DNA from: Rebecca billardiae RCC1528
Taxonomy: Eukaryota > Haptophyta
Assembly: GCA_965240325.2 (NCBI GenBank)
Contig: OZ251232.1
Location: forward strand, 1,674,001-1,738,000
Direction of reading: 5' to 3'
Length of the DNA: 64,000 bases
Position numbers and translations under genes: made by a program. This document shows positions 42,297 to 53,293 of this stretch, in pieces. A model generated the notes under the pieces. It was not told the DNA's origin, made no database searches, and saw only the letters and a list, made by a program, of their open reading frames with translations. The stretch's first letter is position 1; every line of letters begins with the position of its first letter.

Positions 42297-43520
42297 CTAG
42301 TCCGAGACCGAGTAGTCCGACGCCCCGACGACGGCGCGCCCGCGATTACTATTAGCGCTGCTCAACATCATCAGGCGCGCGTATGACGGCTTGCGTCGCT
42401 CCCAGCAGCTAGCATTCGTTGGCGTCGGCGACCGGCAGCGCATGAGCTCCATGTAGCACGAGTACGTGTGGCGCGCGTAGTGGCCGCCTGACGCGGAGCG
42501 GGCTGCCGGCGAGCGGACACTGCGCACAGGCCCGGGCGGGAACTTCGACCAGCCCGTCTTGGCCTTGACCCCAATGTAGTCGGTGCACGTCGGCCGGTCG
42601 CGCGGGTCGGGGCATGTCGAGAGCGCGCGCGCGCCGTGCATGCACACGGTATAGTCGAAGCACTCGCTGCGCTCCCTGCACGACACCATCTGGCCGCAGC
42701 CATTCGGTCCGCGGCCGCGCAGCCAGCGCAGCCAAGGGCTTCGCTCGGCGTGTGCAGGGTATGCCTCACGGAGGTGGCGCACGGTCTCGAGCAGCGGCCC
42801 AGCGAGCTCGCGCGGGGCGATCCAGAGGAAGTCGTTCTCGCCTACGGCGTACCGCGCCGCGGAGTCCACCGGGGCGGGCGTCATCACGCAGTTCCAGTAG
42901 TAGTCCGGCCGGGTGCGCAGCACGTAGGCATAGCGCGCGCCGCGCCGCAGCTCGCGCTCCGAGCGCTCGATGCCCACGAGGCAGCCGTACCAACGGAGCC
43001 CGAGCACGGGCCGCACCGCATTTGCTCGCGAGCCGTCAGCGCACGACCTCCGCGAGCAGTTCGCCCGAGCCACCGCGGCAGCGGGCGCGGGCCGCGGCCC
43101 GGTCGCCATGAGGTGCGCGTCGCCCTGGATCAGCGCCTGCACGAGCCCGAGCGGCCTCAGCCACGAGACGAGGGCGTCCAGCTCTGCTTCCGAGTAGGCG
43201 TCTCTCTTCTGGATGCAGCCTCGCTTGCGCATCGCAAAGGTCATCGGGAGGCTCGCATTCCAGCGCACACACGGCCCGTGCGCCACGGGGGATGCGTGCA
43301 CAAACAGGTCTGCGCGCAGTGGGCTGAGTGCATGCTCCCAGTTTGCCTGCACGTGGGGATGCGACATGGTGCGCAGCTCGCCCGCCACGCACACTGCTGC
43401 CACGCGGTGCTGCACATCGGCGAACGGCTCTTCTCTGAACCACTCGAACGCCGAGGCGGAAGCTACGCTGCCGAAGGCACACAACACCCACGTCCGCGAC
43501 GGCGAGCGCGCGGCTGCCAT
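42297..43520 (-). CDS. secretory-pathway glycosyltransferase-like protein
   Basis: The 407-aa intronless protein has a signal peptide or anchor (about residues 10-24, CAFGSVASASAF). The segment VAAVCVAGELRTM (about 41-53) and a later RYAYVLRTRPDYYWN (about 197-211) are typical of a loosely defined glycosyltransferase-like family in algae and other protists, where RxRPD lies near the nucleotide-sugar site. The C-terminal third has many Cys residues, consistent with disulfides in the ER/Golgi lumen or outside the cell. Donor and acceptor sugars cannot be inferred. The family assignment rests on these two motifs only. Confidence 0.65.
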   Translation of the reverse strand: MAAARSPSRTWVLCAFGSVASASAFEWFREEPFADVQHRVAAVCVAGELRTMSHPHVQANWEHALSPLRADLFVHASPVAHGPCVRWNASLPMTFAMRKRGCIQKRDAYSEAELDALVSWLRPLGLVQALIQGDAHLMATGPRPAPAAAVARANCSRRSCADGSRANAVRPVLGLRWYGCLVGIERSERELRRGARYAYVLRTRPDYYWNCVMTPAPVDSAARYAVGENDFLWIAPRELAGPLLETVRHLREAYPAHAERSPWLRWLRGRGPNGCGQMVSCRERSECFDYTVCMHGARALSTCPDPRDRPTCTDYIGVKAKTGWSKFPPGPVRSVRSPAARSASGGHYARHTYSCYMELMRCRSPTPTNASCWERRKPSYARLMMLSSANSNRGRAVVGASDYSVSD

Positions 43521-44257
43521 GCCGGTCGCATCGTCCGCGTCTCAAGTCGTCATACTGTATCTCCGTTAGGCGTTAATTATCTCGCCTGCCTGAGCTGTGA
43601 TGTGCGTCTCTTATTAGTAAACTGTACACACTGACAGTGTAAGCTAACTCGTCTATTTACTCGATCAGACTGTGTCACCTCGGACTGGCGGAGTCCTAAA
43701 TGATGGCCTGAGTGTGATACGTGCGCAGCGAAGCGCGACTGAACGCGACGCCGCCAGACAGCACGGACCGTTGCATGCCGGGCACCGCCCCGGCCTCACC
43801 CGGTGACGGTGCTCCGTCGGGGTCTGGCGCCTAGAAAGCGGACTGCGGTCTGCCGCCTGCGGAGCCTGGGCCTGCGAGTGAGGGCCTGCGACACGATCGA
43901 GCCTTGCCCTTGACCGTAAAATGACGAGGGATGATAATCGCCCCGTATTTGTATAATACGCTGCCCGCCCTCCCGCGGCCGCGGGGCGAAGTGAGGAAGG
44001 CAGGATAACGCTGCCACGGTCGCCCACGCGGGCGGCGTGGCGTGCTGAAGTGTACCTATGCGCTGCGCCCGTGCGACGTCCATGCCCGTCGTCCACAAGA
44101 AGGCCCGCGCCGCGCGGTCACGACACAGCCGAGTTGCCAGACAGGCACAGTGCATCGTGAGTGCATGCAGCTCTGCCCTGGCTGTCCGCGGGCAGGCTGC
44201 CGGGGCCGCCGCCCCAGGCGGCACGCGGGCGCGCGGCGCGTCCCGACGCCCCCGCGC
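43521..44257. other. intergenic region
   Basis: It contains one copy of the dispersed motif (43568-43626), 48 bp upstream of the glycosyltransferase-like start. The remaining 630 bp show no supported gene. Confidence 0.6.
43568..43626 (+). repeat. copy 4 of the dispersed ~60-bp motif
   Basis: It keeps TCTCGCCTGCCTGAGCTGTG, TGTGCGTCTCTTATT and GTAAACTGTAC, with a small insertion after GCTGTG. Orientation is the same as the other copies. Confidence 0.85.
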
Positions 44258-46061
44258 TCACTCGTCGTCGTCGTCGTCGTCGTCGTCGTCCTCGTCCTCC
44301 TCGTCCGCCTCCTTGAGCCACGTGACGAAGGGCTCGGCCGCCTTCTTGACTTTTTTGCCCACGTCCTTCTTCGGGCCCTTGGGCTTCTTGTCCGCCCACT
44401 TGAGGATGGCGTCCTCCTCGATCAGGTCGTTGTCGTAGAAGGCCTTGAGCACGTGCGGCGTGCGCTTGAGCAGCTGCTCCTCGTACCGCTCGCCGCACAG
44501 CCCCTCGATGCACACGAGCAGCACCTGCTGCGCGGTCTTTGGCTTGGCGCACAGCTTCTGCAGACGCGTGAGCAACGGCTTTGAGGCCTTCACCTCGTCG
44601 TCCTTCAGCATGTCCTCCGTGAAGACGGACTCGAAGACGAAGCCGAGCAGGTCCTCGGCAGCGAGGCCCACCTCGTCCTTCAGCGCCTCCAGCGCGTTCA
44701 CCGTCTGGTCGAGCGTCTCCGCCTCCTCCATGATCGTCTCGACCTGCGCGCGCGCGCGGCGCGGCGGCGGCAGCGGCGCGCGGCGCGCCCGAGCGGTGAG
44801 GCATTTGGGAACGGGAGGCGCGCCGGCGCGCGCGTGCCGCGCGGCCGGGTGCGCCCCCCGGCTCGCGAGGCGGCCGCGCGCGCGCCGCGCGCGTCGGCTC
44901 GGCTCGGCGCAGCCGCGCGCACGCACCTTGGTCGCGATCGCCGCCCGGTCCTCCTCCAGCTGGCGCTCGAGCTCCTCCTCCTGGTCTGCCGTGGACCTCG
45001 ACAGGGACATGTCAGACAGCTGGCGCGCAGCGTCCGCCGGCTTGCCGTTGCTCGGCTTGGGCGGCGGCGCGGCCGCGGCGTCGTCGCCGTCGTCGTCACC
45101 GTCGTCGTCGCCGCCCGCCGGGTCTGCGGGCCGGTCGGTGTGCCGGTGCCGCGCGTGTCGCGCGCGCGCGTGGGCGCAGGCCGATGGATGTGAGTTGGCC
45201 GGCAGGCGAGCGCGGGCGCACGTACGCGCGAGGCCAGCATGATCGCTGCGCGCCACGGCGCACGCGCGTGCCGCGGCTCACGGCGGCGCGGCGCACGGCG
45301 GCGCCCCCGGCGCGGCGCTCGGACGCGGCGCGCACCCTCCCCGCGCGACTTGGCCGCCTTCGCCGCGCGCCGCTCCTCCTTGGACTTCTTGCCCGACTTG
45401 GCGGCGGCGGTGTCGTCCTTGATGCCGCCCTTCTCATCCGGTGGGTTCTTCAGGATGAAGGTGCACAGCTTGTGCGCCATGTCGGCCATGCTGCGGTCGC
45501 CGCACGCCTTGCAGTCGAACATGATGTTGTTCTTGCGGTCCACCTGCATCGACGTCTCCGGCAGCGTGCAGCGCGGGCACAGCACGAACTGCTTGACGAA
45601 CTTGTGCACCAGATCCTGAAGGACGCTCGTGTCGTGCGCGCCGTTCACCGTGCCCGCGCCGACCTTGGCGTCGTACTTCGAGACGGCGCCGAGCTCGACG
45701 GCGCAGTACTTGGTGAGGTACTCGGGCGGCCGCTTGAGGGAGCGCGCCACGTCGCTCGCGTTCACGATCACCGTCTTGATGCCGTTGCCGCGGCCCTCAA
45801 TCTTACCGACGACGCGGGGCATCTGCGGCCGCGACAGGCAGCGTGGGCCCACCGGCCGAGCGGCGGCGGGGCGCGTGTCGGCGGAGAGGCGCGTATGGCA
45901 CGCCGCCGCGCGCGCAGAACCGCATGGGCGCGCCGCGCCGTGGCTAGCAGTGCGCGCGCGCGGCGGCGAGAGCCTCAGGCCGGGCCGGCGCGGTTGGCGG
46001 CGCGCACCTTGTAGCGGTACGAGGGGTCATCCCCGCCGCCAATGTTGATGACCGACGCCAT
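44258..46061 (-). CDS. EIF5: translation initiation factor eIF5 (four exons)
   Basis: Exons 46008-46061, 45336-45822, 44927-45123 and 44258-44743 (minus strand) give 407 residues. The N-terminal GAP domain contains [20 protein letters not shown] and the zinc ribbon CPRC...CKAC (about residues 90-130), followed by [11 protein letters not shown]. Arg16 in YRYK corresponds to the GTPase-activating Arg15 of human eIF5. The C-terminal W2/HEAT domain (about 250-395) ends in an Asp/Glu tail. eIF5 triggers GTP hydrolysis by eIF2 in the 43S/48S complex and recruits eIF2 through W2. The linker contains an Asp/Gly-rich acidic stretch. Introns of 185, 212 and 183 bp use donors GTGCGC, GTGCGC and GTGCGT. 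Each join restores known family sequence. Confidence 0.97.
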
Positions 46062-46412
46062 GGCTGCTCCAGCTTGCTGGAGGTATGGCCGTCTCTCGCC
46101 TGCACCGTGCCTGCCCCGAGGGTGCGAATGGCGCCAGCGGATGAGCAACCCCCGTCGAGGGGGATGAGCGGTGGGCCGGAAGCGGACCGCGTGGCTGGCG
46201 CCACGCAGAGAAATGGCGGCGGCGGGCGGACGCAGCTTTTCATTAGGCGGGTAAACTGAATAAGAAAGTCTCAAAGCAAGTCTTGGCCGCCATCGTGGGC
46301 CTAGACGTACCACGCCCATCTTTTGTCGCGGCGCCTTGGCCCGCAAGGCGAGTGACGCGTCGCAGCTGGCGAGTTCGTTGCTCACCACCGCGAACAAGGA
46401 CGCGCGTCCGCC
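46062..46412. promoter_or_regulatory. intergenic region between divergent eIF5 and SF3B6 genes
   Basis: The 351 bp between the two starts must hold both promoters. No repeat or TATA-like box is evident. The middle (46240-46300) is locally richer in A. Confidence 0.45.
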
Positions 46413-46802
46413 ATGGCGGGAGCCATGCGCACGCGCCAGCAGCGCCTGCCACCCGAGGTGAACCGCGCGCTGTACGTGCGCAACCTGCCGTTCAAGATCA
46501 CGGCGGATGAGATGTACGACATCTTCGGCAAGTACGGCGCGATCCGGCAGATACGGCTCGGGAACGCACCCGACACGCGTGGGACGGCATTCGTCGTGTA
46601 TGAGGACATCTACGACGCAAAGAACGCGCTCGACCATCTCTCGGGCTTCAACGTGTGCGGGCGCTACCTCGTCGTGCTCTACTACCAGCAGACTAGGATG
46701 CAGAAGAAGATGGACACAGAGGCGAAGAAGCAGGAGCTCAAGCGCGCGAGGGAACAGCTGGGGCTCGATGAGGAGGACGAGGATCCATCTGGTGCACCTT
46801 GA
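46413..46802 (+). CDS. SF3B6: splicing factor SF3b subunit p14
   Basis: The 129-aa intronless protein matches human SF3B6/p14 almost throughout: [20 protein letters not shown], the RRM with RNP2 LYVRNL (about residues 20-25) and RNP1 TAFVVYED (about 58-65), and the near-invariant [20 protein letters not shown]. It is a subunit of the U2 snRNP SF3b complex and contacts the branch-point adenosine region. The C-terminal tail is slightly longer and more acidic than in animals. Loss of introns fits a short, highly expressed gene. It lies head to head with eIF5. Confidence 0.98.
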   Translation: MAGAMRTRQQRLPPEVNRALYVRNLPFKITADEMYDIFGKYGAIRQIRLGNAPDTRGTAFVVYEDIYDAKNALDHLSGFNVCGRYLVVLYYQQTRMQKKMDTEAKKQELKRAREQLGLDEEDEDPSGAP

Positions 46803-46961
46803 TGGTGCACATCCGGCTGCTCTGCGGCTGGCGACCAGGGCCGGGCCTCTAGCGACCCGCGGCTGCCGCCGGCGCCTGCGGCGCCGGAGGCGGGTTCGGA
46901 GCCGTCACAGTGAGTGTCACCTCAGCGGATCTGGGAGCCCGGCGACCGACGGTGCGGCAAA

Positions 46962-47036
<75 letters not shown>

Positions 47037-47527
47037 CGCGCGCGCGCTATAGAGAGTCTAGAGAGTGTAAGAGAGTCATCAGCCGTAGTGTGAGACTCAG
47101 ATGACTGAGAGTTATCAGTGATTAGTGAATATCAGAGTCACAGTGAGACGGCCCGAATAAGTCGTATATATATTGCTAACGGCGGTATATAGTTATTATT
47201 ACTCGTCCGCGAGTTATGAGTTCTGGCCAGTTCGGGAGCCGGCGGTCGCACTCAAGAGCGATGCTGAAGCCCCACGGAGCAGTGAATATATATGAAGTCA
47301 TGCTCTCTCAGTCACCGGCTGGCGGCTGCGACGTACTCGTGCGTTCGCGTACTGTTAGTCTGTCTGTAGTCCAGACCGCCGACAGCCGCCGTTTGTCGGT
47401 CGTTCGAATCACGGCGTTGGGCCGGCCCGGCTCCCGGCCCGCGCGGCCTGGACGGGTCGCGTGGGCCACACCAGCACATGCGCATGCTCACCAGTCACCA
47501 CCGTTCGACCACGCGCGACCGCGGCAA
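46803..47527. other. intergenic region with GT/GA/CG microsatellite
   Basis: A compound (GT)n-(GA)n-(CG)n tract lies at 46964-47046. The rest shows no gene. Confidence 0.65.
46964..47046. repeat. compound (GT)n(GA)n(CG)n microsatellite
   Basis: Consecutive GT, GA and CG dinucleotide tracts lie about 160 bp downstream of the SF3B6 stop. Confidence 0.9.
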
Positions 47528-49142
47528 TCACCACGGCCCCATCTTCGCCAGTGCGGCGAACGCTGCGGCCGGTGTGCGGGGGTCGAGGTCGGAGCTGGAG
47601 AAGGCGGAGTAGCGGCCGACCGCATTCACCGTCGTACCCCGCAGCGTCACTGTCACGTCGCCGACGAAGGCCATGTGCCCGCCGTAGCGCATCGACTTGT
47701 TCTTGATGCCGAGCTCCGAGACCGGAAAGGAGCACTGGGTGCTGCCGCCCGCGGCCGGGAACGCGAGCGCAAAGACGCCGGGGCACACGCCGTCGACCTC
47801 GGCACGAACCGTGTCCGTACCCCAGCGCAGGCCCTTCGAGTACACCATCTGGGCCTCAAACAGGCGTTTGATGGTCGGCTTGACCTGCTCCGCGAGCCCC
47901 GGCCAGCTCGCCCGCTCGCGCGCCTCCGCCTCTTCCTTGGCCCTGGCATTGTGGGCAACCGCGGCGAAAGGGGGGCGGGGCTGTCCATGAGTGTGTGCGC
48001 GCGCACGCGTGCCGGGCGCGCGCAAGGGTCGCCACCGGGCGCACGCAGGCACAGGCGCGCAGCTCACGCAGCCATCCCCGCAGCGTGCACCGCCGCGCGC
48101 ACCGCTTGAGCGCGTCGCGCTTCGCGTTCTCCTCGTCCATGAACTTCTGCGCGACCGCCAGCTTGGCGCGCGTCTCCGCCAACTCCTTGCGCAGCTCACG
48201 AACGGAGCGCGCGTGTGCGACGAGGGTGGCGCGCCCGGCGGTCGAGAGGCCGAGCGCGTCGCGCATGTCGCTCACGCGAGCCGCCTCGGCGTCGAGCTCG
48301 TCGACAAGCTTGGCGAGCTCGACCACCCCCGTCGCGTCCGCGCCCGCCTTCGTCAGCAGCTTGCCGTAGCGCGCGCGCAGCTCGTCAGCAGCGCAGAGGG
48401 CTTCGTCCAGGCTCGTGCGCGCATCTCCGTCAGCGGCACCGAGCGTGCGCAGCACGGCGCGGAGCTCGCCCGCGGCGCATTCGCGCTTGATCTCGTCCAG
48501 CACGCTGCACGCCGTCTGAAGCTCGTTCTTGAGCTCCGCGCCAAGATCCTTCGCCGAAGTCGTTCTGTCGGCGGGGACGGACGCGAGGACGGACACGTCC
48601 ACGCGCTCCGCCTCGGGCGTGGCGGGGTCGAGCGCGCGCGCGCACGCGGCGATGGCGGCTTCGAGGGCCCCGAAGAGGCTCTTCTCATCCGCGGCCTGCT
48701 GGATCGCCGCGCCGAGCCGCTCGCGCAGCGCGCGCGCGAGCGTGCTGGCGTGCTCCACCTCGAAGGCCTTGACGGCCTTCAGGTCGGCGTCAGCCGACGT
48801 GGCCGCTTCCGCCCAGAGCGCCAGCCACTGCTCCTCGCGCGAGCCCGCAGCGGCACGTGCAGCGGACTTCGCTGCCGACTTGGCGTACGCACTCGCCTCG
48901 CGCACCAGCGCCGTGAGCTCGGGGCCCTTCAACCCCGGGTTGGCCTTGGCGAGCGCATCGCGTAAGTGCGTGTACTGCGTGCGCGTCTTCGGCTTCTTGG
49001 CTGGCGGCAATGCCGAGGGGGCGTGCGGCAAGGGGCGCTTGGAGGCGGTGCTGGCATGCACCGGCGCCGGCGAGTCGCCCGCTGCCGCTGCTGTTGGTGG
49101 GCGCTCAGTGAGCGGACGGACTTCTGCTGCCGTCGTCGCCAT
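47528..49142 (-). CDS. 484-aa coiled-coil protein, unknown function (two exons)
   Basis: Exon 48103-49142 joins exon 47528-47942 in phase 2 (minus strand; donor CG|GTGCGC, acceptor GCCAG|G), giving KRDALKR|AKEEAEARERAS, a continuous charged helix. The N-terminal 55 residues are Ala/Pro/Lys-rich, with a basic PPAKKPKTR stretch that could act as a nuclear signal. Ala/Glu/Leu-rich helices fill about 60-370. The last 110 residues (about 375-484) appear to form a compact β-rich domain (for example RYGGHMAFVGDVTVTLRGTT). I do not recognise it. The 160-bp intron is GC-rich. A chromatin or RNA-related role would be a guess. Confidence 0.75.
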
Positions 49143-49604
49143 CCTAGTTTGAAAGACGCCGTCCAGGGCGCCGACGCACGCGCGTCCCGACTGACTCCCG
49201 AGATCGCTGGAGAGCCGCACGGAACCAACGGTCGCTCGTTGGTGCCTTATTCGAGTTTGAGGGTATGTATTTGATGGTCCTTTGGTTTGAGTGTTCTCGG
49301 CGCGGTGCTTTCCTCGGTTGTTTGAAGCTCCCACCCGGAATATCCGGATTGCTGCCAGGCTGAGCCTTGCGCTGCCGCTGGGCTGGCCGGATGATGGGAG
49401 GCGGCGGTTCACCGCGTTCACAATGCAATCATGATTCATGAATCATCATGGGTTGTTCCCGCGGAAAGCGAACCCAGCACGGCGTCCGCGGCACCCGTGC
49501 CGCCGGGCCCGCACGGGCCACGGCGGGGTCACCCGACAGCGACAGGCCCGCGTTGCGGGCAGTCCGGCGAGAGGGCACACACGGCGCGTGCAAACATGGC
49601 GTCG
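49143..49604. other. intergenic region
   Basis: The 462 bp lie between the start of the 484-aa protein (-) and the end of PRPF18 (-). The right half is GC-rich and may be PRPF18 3' UTR. No other element is seen. Confidence 0.5.
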
Positions 49605-51125
49605 TCATCGTCGTGGCTCGCCGCCGCTGCTTTGGCCGCCCGGCGCCCCGGCGCCGCCCTCCGCTTGCGGCGGCGGGCGTGGGGGCTCCTTGGATGCTGC
49701 AGTATAATTCCAGTGTAGCACCATCTGCGACGGCAGCGTCGGGTGCCGCTTCTGCGCGTACGTGATCACGCGCTTGATCGCCTGCAGGTACTTGCGCTGC
49801 GTCTCGTCGTTCATCACATGCGCCGTGTGCGTCGTCTGGATCTTCTCGCGCGCCGCGCGCGTGTGGATACCGACCATGGTGACGCCTGCGCGCGCACGGG
49901 TGGTGCTCGCGCGTGAGAGCGCGAGCGCGCGCGCGCGCGCGCCGTGTCCGCGCCACCGAGCCTCGGCCGCGCGGCGCCGTGATGACGCGCCGCGCACCGA
50001 TGGGCCACGGGTCGTTCCCGATCGCCGCGAGGATGTACGCGTCCGTGGCGGCGACGTACTCCAGCGCGTCTATGTGGGTAAAGATCTTAACGATGTGCTG
50101 GAAGAGGTCCGCTGGGACGGCCGCGGTGCGGAGTTGCGATACGAGCGGCCGGAGGTTGCGCGTGGTCTCCTGGAAGGTGGCAGTGGCCTGCTTGCCGCGC
50201 GCGCTGCGCTTCTCCTGCGTGGGCCGAGGGCAGAACGCGCACGGCCGGCCGCGCGCGATGCGGAGGTCAGACAGCCGCACAGCCCGCGCTCGCCTGGCAT
50301 GGCCCGCGCGCGCGCGGCGCGCACCTCGTCCGTCCGGGCGGAGAGCTCGTCGTACCACTCTGTGAGCAGCGCGTGCAGGGTGCGCAGCACGCCCGCGCCC
50401 TTCCCCGCCTGCCCACCGCCCGCGCCCGCGCCGCCCCTCGCCGCAAAATAGGCGTCGAGCTCACGAAGCACCTCAGGCGCGGCCGCGGCGCGTGCGCTCG
50501 CGCCGCCGGCCGCAGCGCCGGCCGCGGCGGCGTCGGCGCCTGCGCCGGGATGCGCGGCGTCAGTGCCCGCCGCCGAGCCCGCCGCGCCCGCCGCGCCCTC
50601 CGCAGCCCTCGGCAGCGTGGCCGCGACCGCGGCGGCGTCCGCGCCGCCGTCCGCGCCGGCGCTCGCTGCCTCATTCAGCCGTCTCTCATCGAGCTGGCGC
50701 TCGTTGAAGAGCTGCCCCGCGCGCAGCTCCGAGTTGGTCGCCGCCTGCGAAAGGCGGAGCTCGTCCTCCACCTTCGTGTACCGCAGCCAGCGCGCGGCGA
50801 CCGCCTCGTCGAAGAGCGTGATGGGGTGGCGCAGCGCGCGCAGGCGCTTCTTCACCTCGAGGTCGGGCAGCGCGTTCGGCGGGAGCAGGCCCTCCTCGGC
50901 GGGCTGCGCGCCGCCGTCGGGCGCGGCGGCAGGTGCGTCCGCGCGGCGTGCGCTCGAGCTGGACGGCCCCGCGTCGGGCTGCTCACCCGCCTTGGCCCGC
51001 TGCGCGTCCTTGTACCGCTGCGCCTCGAGCTGCTCGATCTCGCCTTTGCGCATCCACTTCCGCCCGCCCGTCAGCTCCTGCTTAGCCTTGCGCTTGCGCT
51101 CGATCTCGGCCTTGAGCGCGTCCAT
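49605..51125 (-). CDS. PRPF18: pre-mRNA-splicing factor 18 (three exons)
   Basis: Exons 50325-51125, 49998-50214 and 49605-49885 (minus strand) give 432 residues. The N-terminus [16 protein letters not shown] and the PRP4-like motif ([17 protein letters not shown]) match human PRPF18 (MDILKSEILRKR..., VIRRLRERGEPIRLFGE). The C-terminal Prp18 helical bundle includes [38 protein letters not shown] (split by intron 2) and [15 protein letters not shown]. Prp18 acts in the second catalytic step of splicing, near the U5 snRNP. Between the motifs lies an Ala/Gly-rich linker of about 100 residues. Introns of 110 and 112 bp both use GTGCGC donors. A Gly/Pro/Arg tail follows the usual C-terminus. Confidence 0.96.
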
Positions 51126-51339
51126 GAGGCACGCGGCCGGCCGGCCAGCCCCTTGGAGACGGCTCGGCTGGCTGCTGCGCGCGCCGACCGCTACGCGCGT
51201 CCAGTCGTCTACGCGCTCGCGGGAAGCGATGCGAGCCCGCCACGCCCACTCGCCCAGAGGATTTCCTTCGTCCGGCTTTTTCTGCACCGGGGCATTTCAA
51301 ACCTCGCAAGCTTTGTTTGACGGAGTCACGACGAGGCCG
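51126..51339. promoter_or_regulatory. shared upstream region of PRPF18 and the REEP-like gene
   Basis: 214 bp separate the two divergent starts. The sequence is moderately GC-rich with no visible TATA-like box. Confidence 0.45.
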
Positions 51340-53293
51340 ATGTCGTCTTCCGCCATGGAGCGCGCGTCCGAGCTCGCGGCGGGGCTGGCGGCGGAGCTGG
51401 GGGTGGCGAGCGCGCACGAGTACTCCGACGCATTCATGCGCGCGTGCACGGCGACGTGGGACGCGGCCTCGAGCTGGGTGTACCTCGCATGGCTCGTCGT
51501 GCTGCCCGCCAGCCGCGCGGTCAGGGGCGTCACGACGTCCGTCTGGCCGCACGTGCGTGAAGGGGTGCGGCTGTGCTGGGCGACGTTCGTCGCGCAAGGG
51601 CGCACGGCCATTGCGGCCGAGCTCTCTGCGGTGGTCCTCGTCATCCTCGCCATCCTCCTCAAGCGGCACATCGCGCGGCAAAAGTACGTGCCGCGCGCGC
51701 GCGCGGCGTACAGCCGGCTCGCGGCGCGCGTGGACGCTCGGTACACGCGCTTCCTCGACGGGCTGCGCAAGCAGTCGCAGACGCTGGCCGCGCTGTTCCC
51801 GCACGTCGCGTACGCCGCGCTCGTCGGCATCGCGCTCCGCTTCCTCCCGTCCCTGGCCCACTCCGCGGCCGAGCTCACGTGGGCGCTCCGCGTCGGCCTC
51901 CCGCTGCTGGCGTCGACGCACGCGCTCGCCAACGCCAACCGGAAGGCGGAGGTGCACTGGCTGCAGTACTGGGTGGTGTTCGCCTCGGCGACGCTCGCGC
52001 GCGCGCTCGCGCGCGCGATCCCGGGCGGCGCGTCGCTGCTCGCCCTCGTGCCGCACGGCGCGGAGCTCGAGCTCGCGGGCTACGGCTGGCTGCACCTGCC
52101 AGGCACGAGATCGGTCGAGATTGCTTACGGCCAGTTGCGCCCGCTCTATGGCGCGACCGCGCCGCTGCGCGACCGCGCGGCGACGGGCTGGGCGCCGATC
52201 GGCCGCACGCTCGCGTTCGCCACGGAGCTGCTCCCGGCGCGCGCGCGCACGCTCAGCCGCGCCGCCGCCGACTCGGGCGTGCTCGCCCTCGCCCTCCTCT
52301 TCCTGCCCATGCCCGCGCGCCTCACCCACGGCGGCTGCCTACTCTTCGGCCTGGGCTATCCGGCATACGCGTCTGCGGCCGCGCTGTGGGAGCTCGAGGC
52401 GCAGGCGGAGCGCGCGCGCGAGCGCGCGCGCAGGCCGGTGGCCACCCCGCCGCCCGCGTCGGGGGTGGGCGCCGTCGCGTCCGCCCTGCTCCGCTCCGCG
52501 GACAAGCTGCGCCGGCGGACGACGGGCGGCACGGCGGGCACGGATCCCTCCGCGGGCGGCGCGGCGCCGAGCGGCTCGGCGGACTCGGATAACGCCTCCG
52601 CCGCCATCGCCGCGCGCACGGCGCTCTCCGCGCGGCTGCAGTACTGGACGGTGCGCGTCGCGCTCGCGAGCGCACTCAGCCCGCTCGCGCCCGTCCTGGC
52701 GTGGGTCCCGCTGGTCACCCACGCCGAGCTGCTCGGGCTGGTCTGGCTGCAGATGCCCTACTTCGGCGGGTGCGCGCTCGCGCCCGCGCGCCGGTGCGCC
52801 GTGCGTGCGCGGTGCGAGCGCGCGCGCGCGTCCGCGCTCACACGCGCGCGCTCGCGGCGTGCCTGCCGGCGTCGGCACTGCCTCCCGCAGCGCGGCTCGA
52901 GCGCACCTCATCATCGCGCGCCTGCTCAGTGCTCTGGTCGACAGCGGTCAGAGCTCGATGAGCGCGGTGGCGCGCACACCGCCCGTCCGGCGACCGGGCG
53001 CAGGGGACGACAGTGCCGGCGCAGCGCTGCGCACGCCTACGGAGAGGCGCGCGCTCACGAGTGGCGACGACACGCCGGTCCATGCACCGAGCAGCGCGAT
53101 CGCTCACGCCAACACCACGCCCGGCGGGCTCAATGTGGCCACTGCTGGCGTGGATCACGCCCGCCAAGCACGAGGCAGCAGCGAGCACCCAGTTGCGACG
53201 CCGCGCGAGGACGAGGTTGGTGATGCTGCTGGCATCTTGGACAGTTCAACGTCATCGTGGCGCCGCGGTGAGGTGCATGAACACGCGGAGTGA
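51340..53293 (+). CDS. tandem REEP/HVA22 (TB2/DP1)-like membrane protein
   Basis: Exons 51340-52769 and 52891-53293 join in phase 2 (donor GG|GTGCGC, acceptor CCGCAG|C) to give 610 residues. The second half shows a REEP/Yop1-like pattern: GCLLFGLGYPAYASAAALWE (about 335-354), then RLQYWTVRVALA and WLQMPYFGG (about 425-477), where family members read YPAYxSxKA, QWLxYWVVYA and WLQLPxxxGA. The first half repeats this layout more loosely (WLQYWVVFASATLARAL, then LAGYGWLHLPG; about 205-265). REEP/HVA22 proteins are hairpin membrane proteins that shape tubular ER. About 130 Ser/Thr/Ala-rich residues follow. The double arrangement and length (REEPs usually have about 200 residues) are unusual. Confidence 0.75.

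Noticed and set aside
50563-51339. N-terminal extension of the REEP-like protein into the PRPF18 region
   Set aside because: The plus-strand frame stays open across PRPF18 exon 1 only as an antisense shadow. The ATG at 51340 follows the divergent PRPF18 start.
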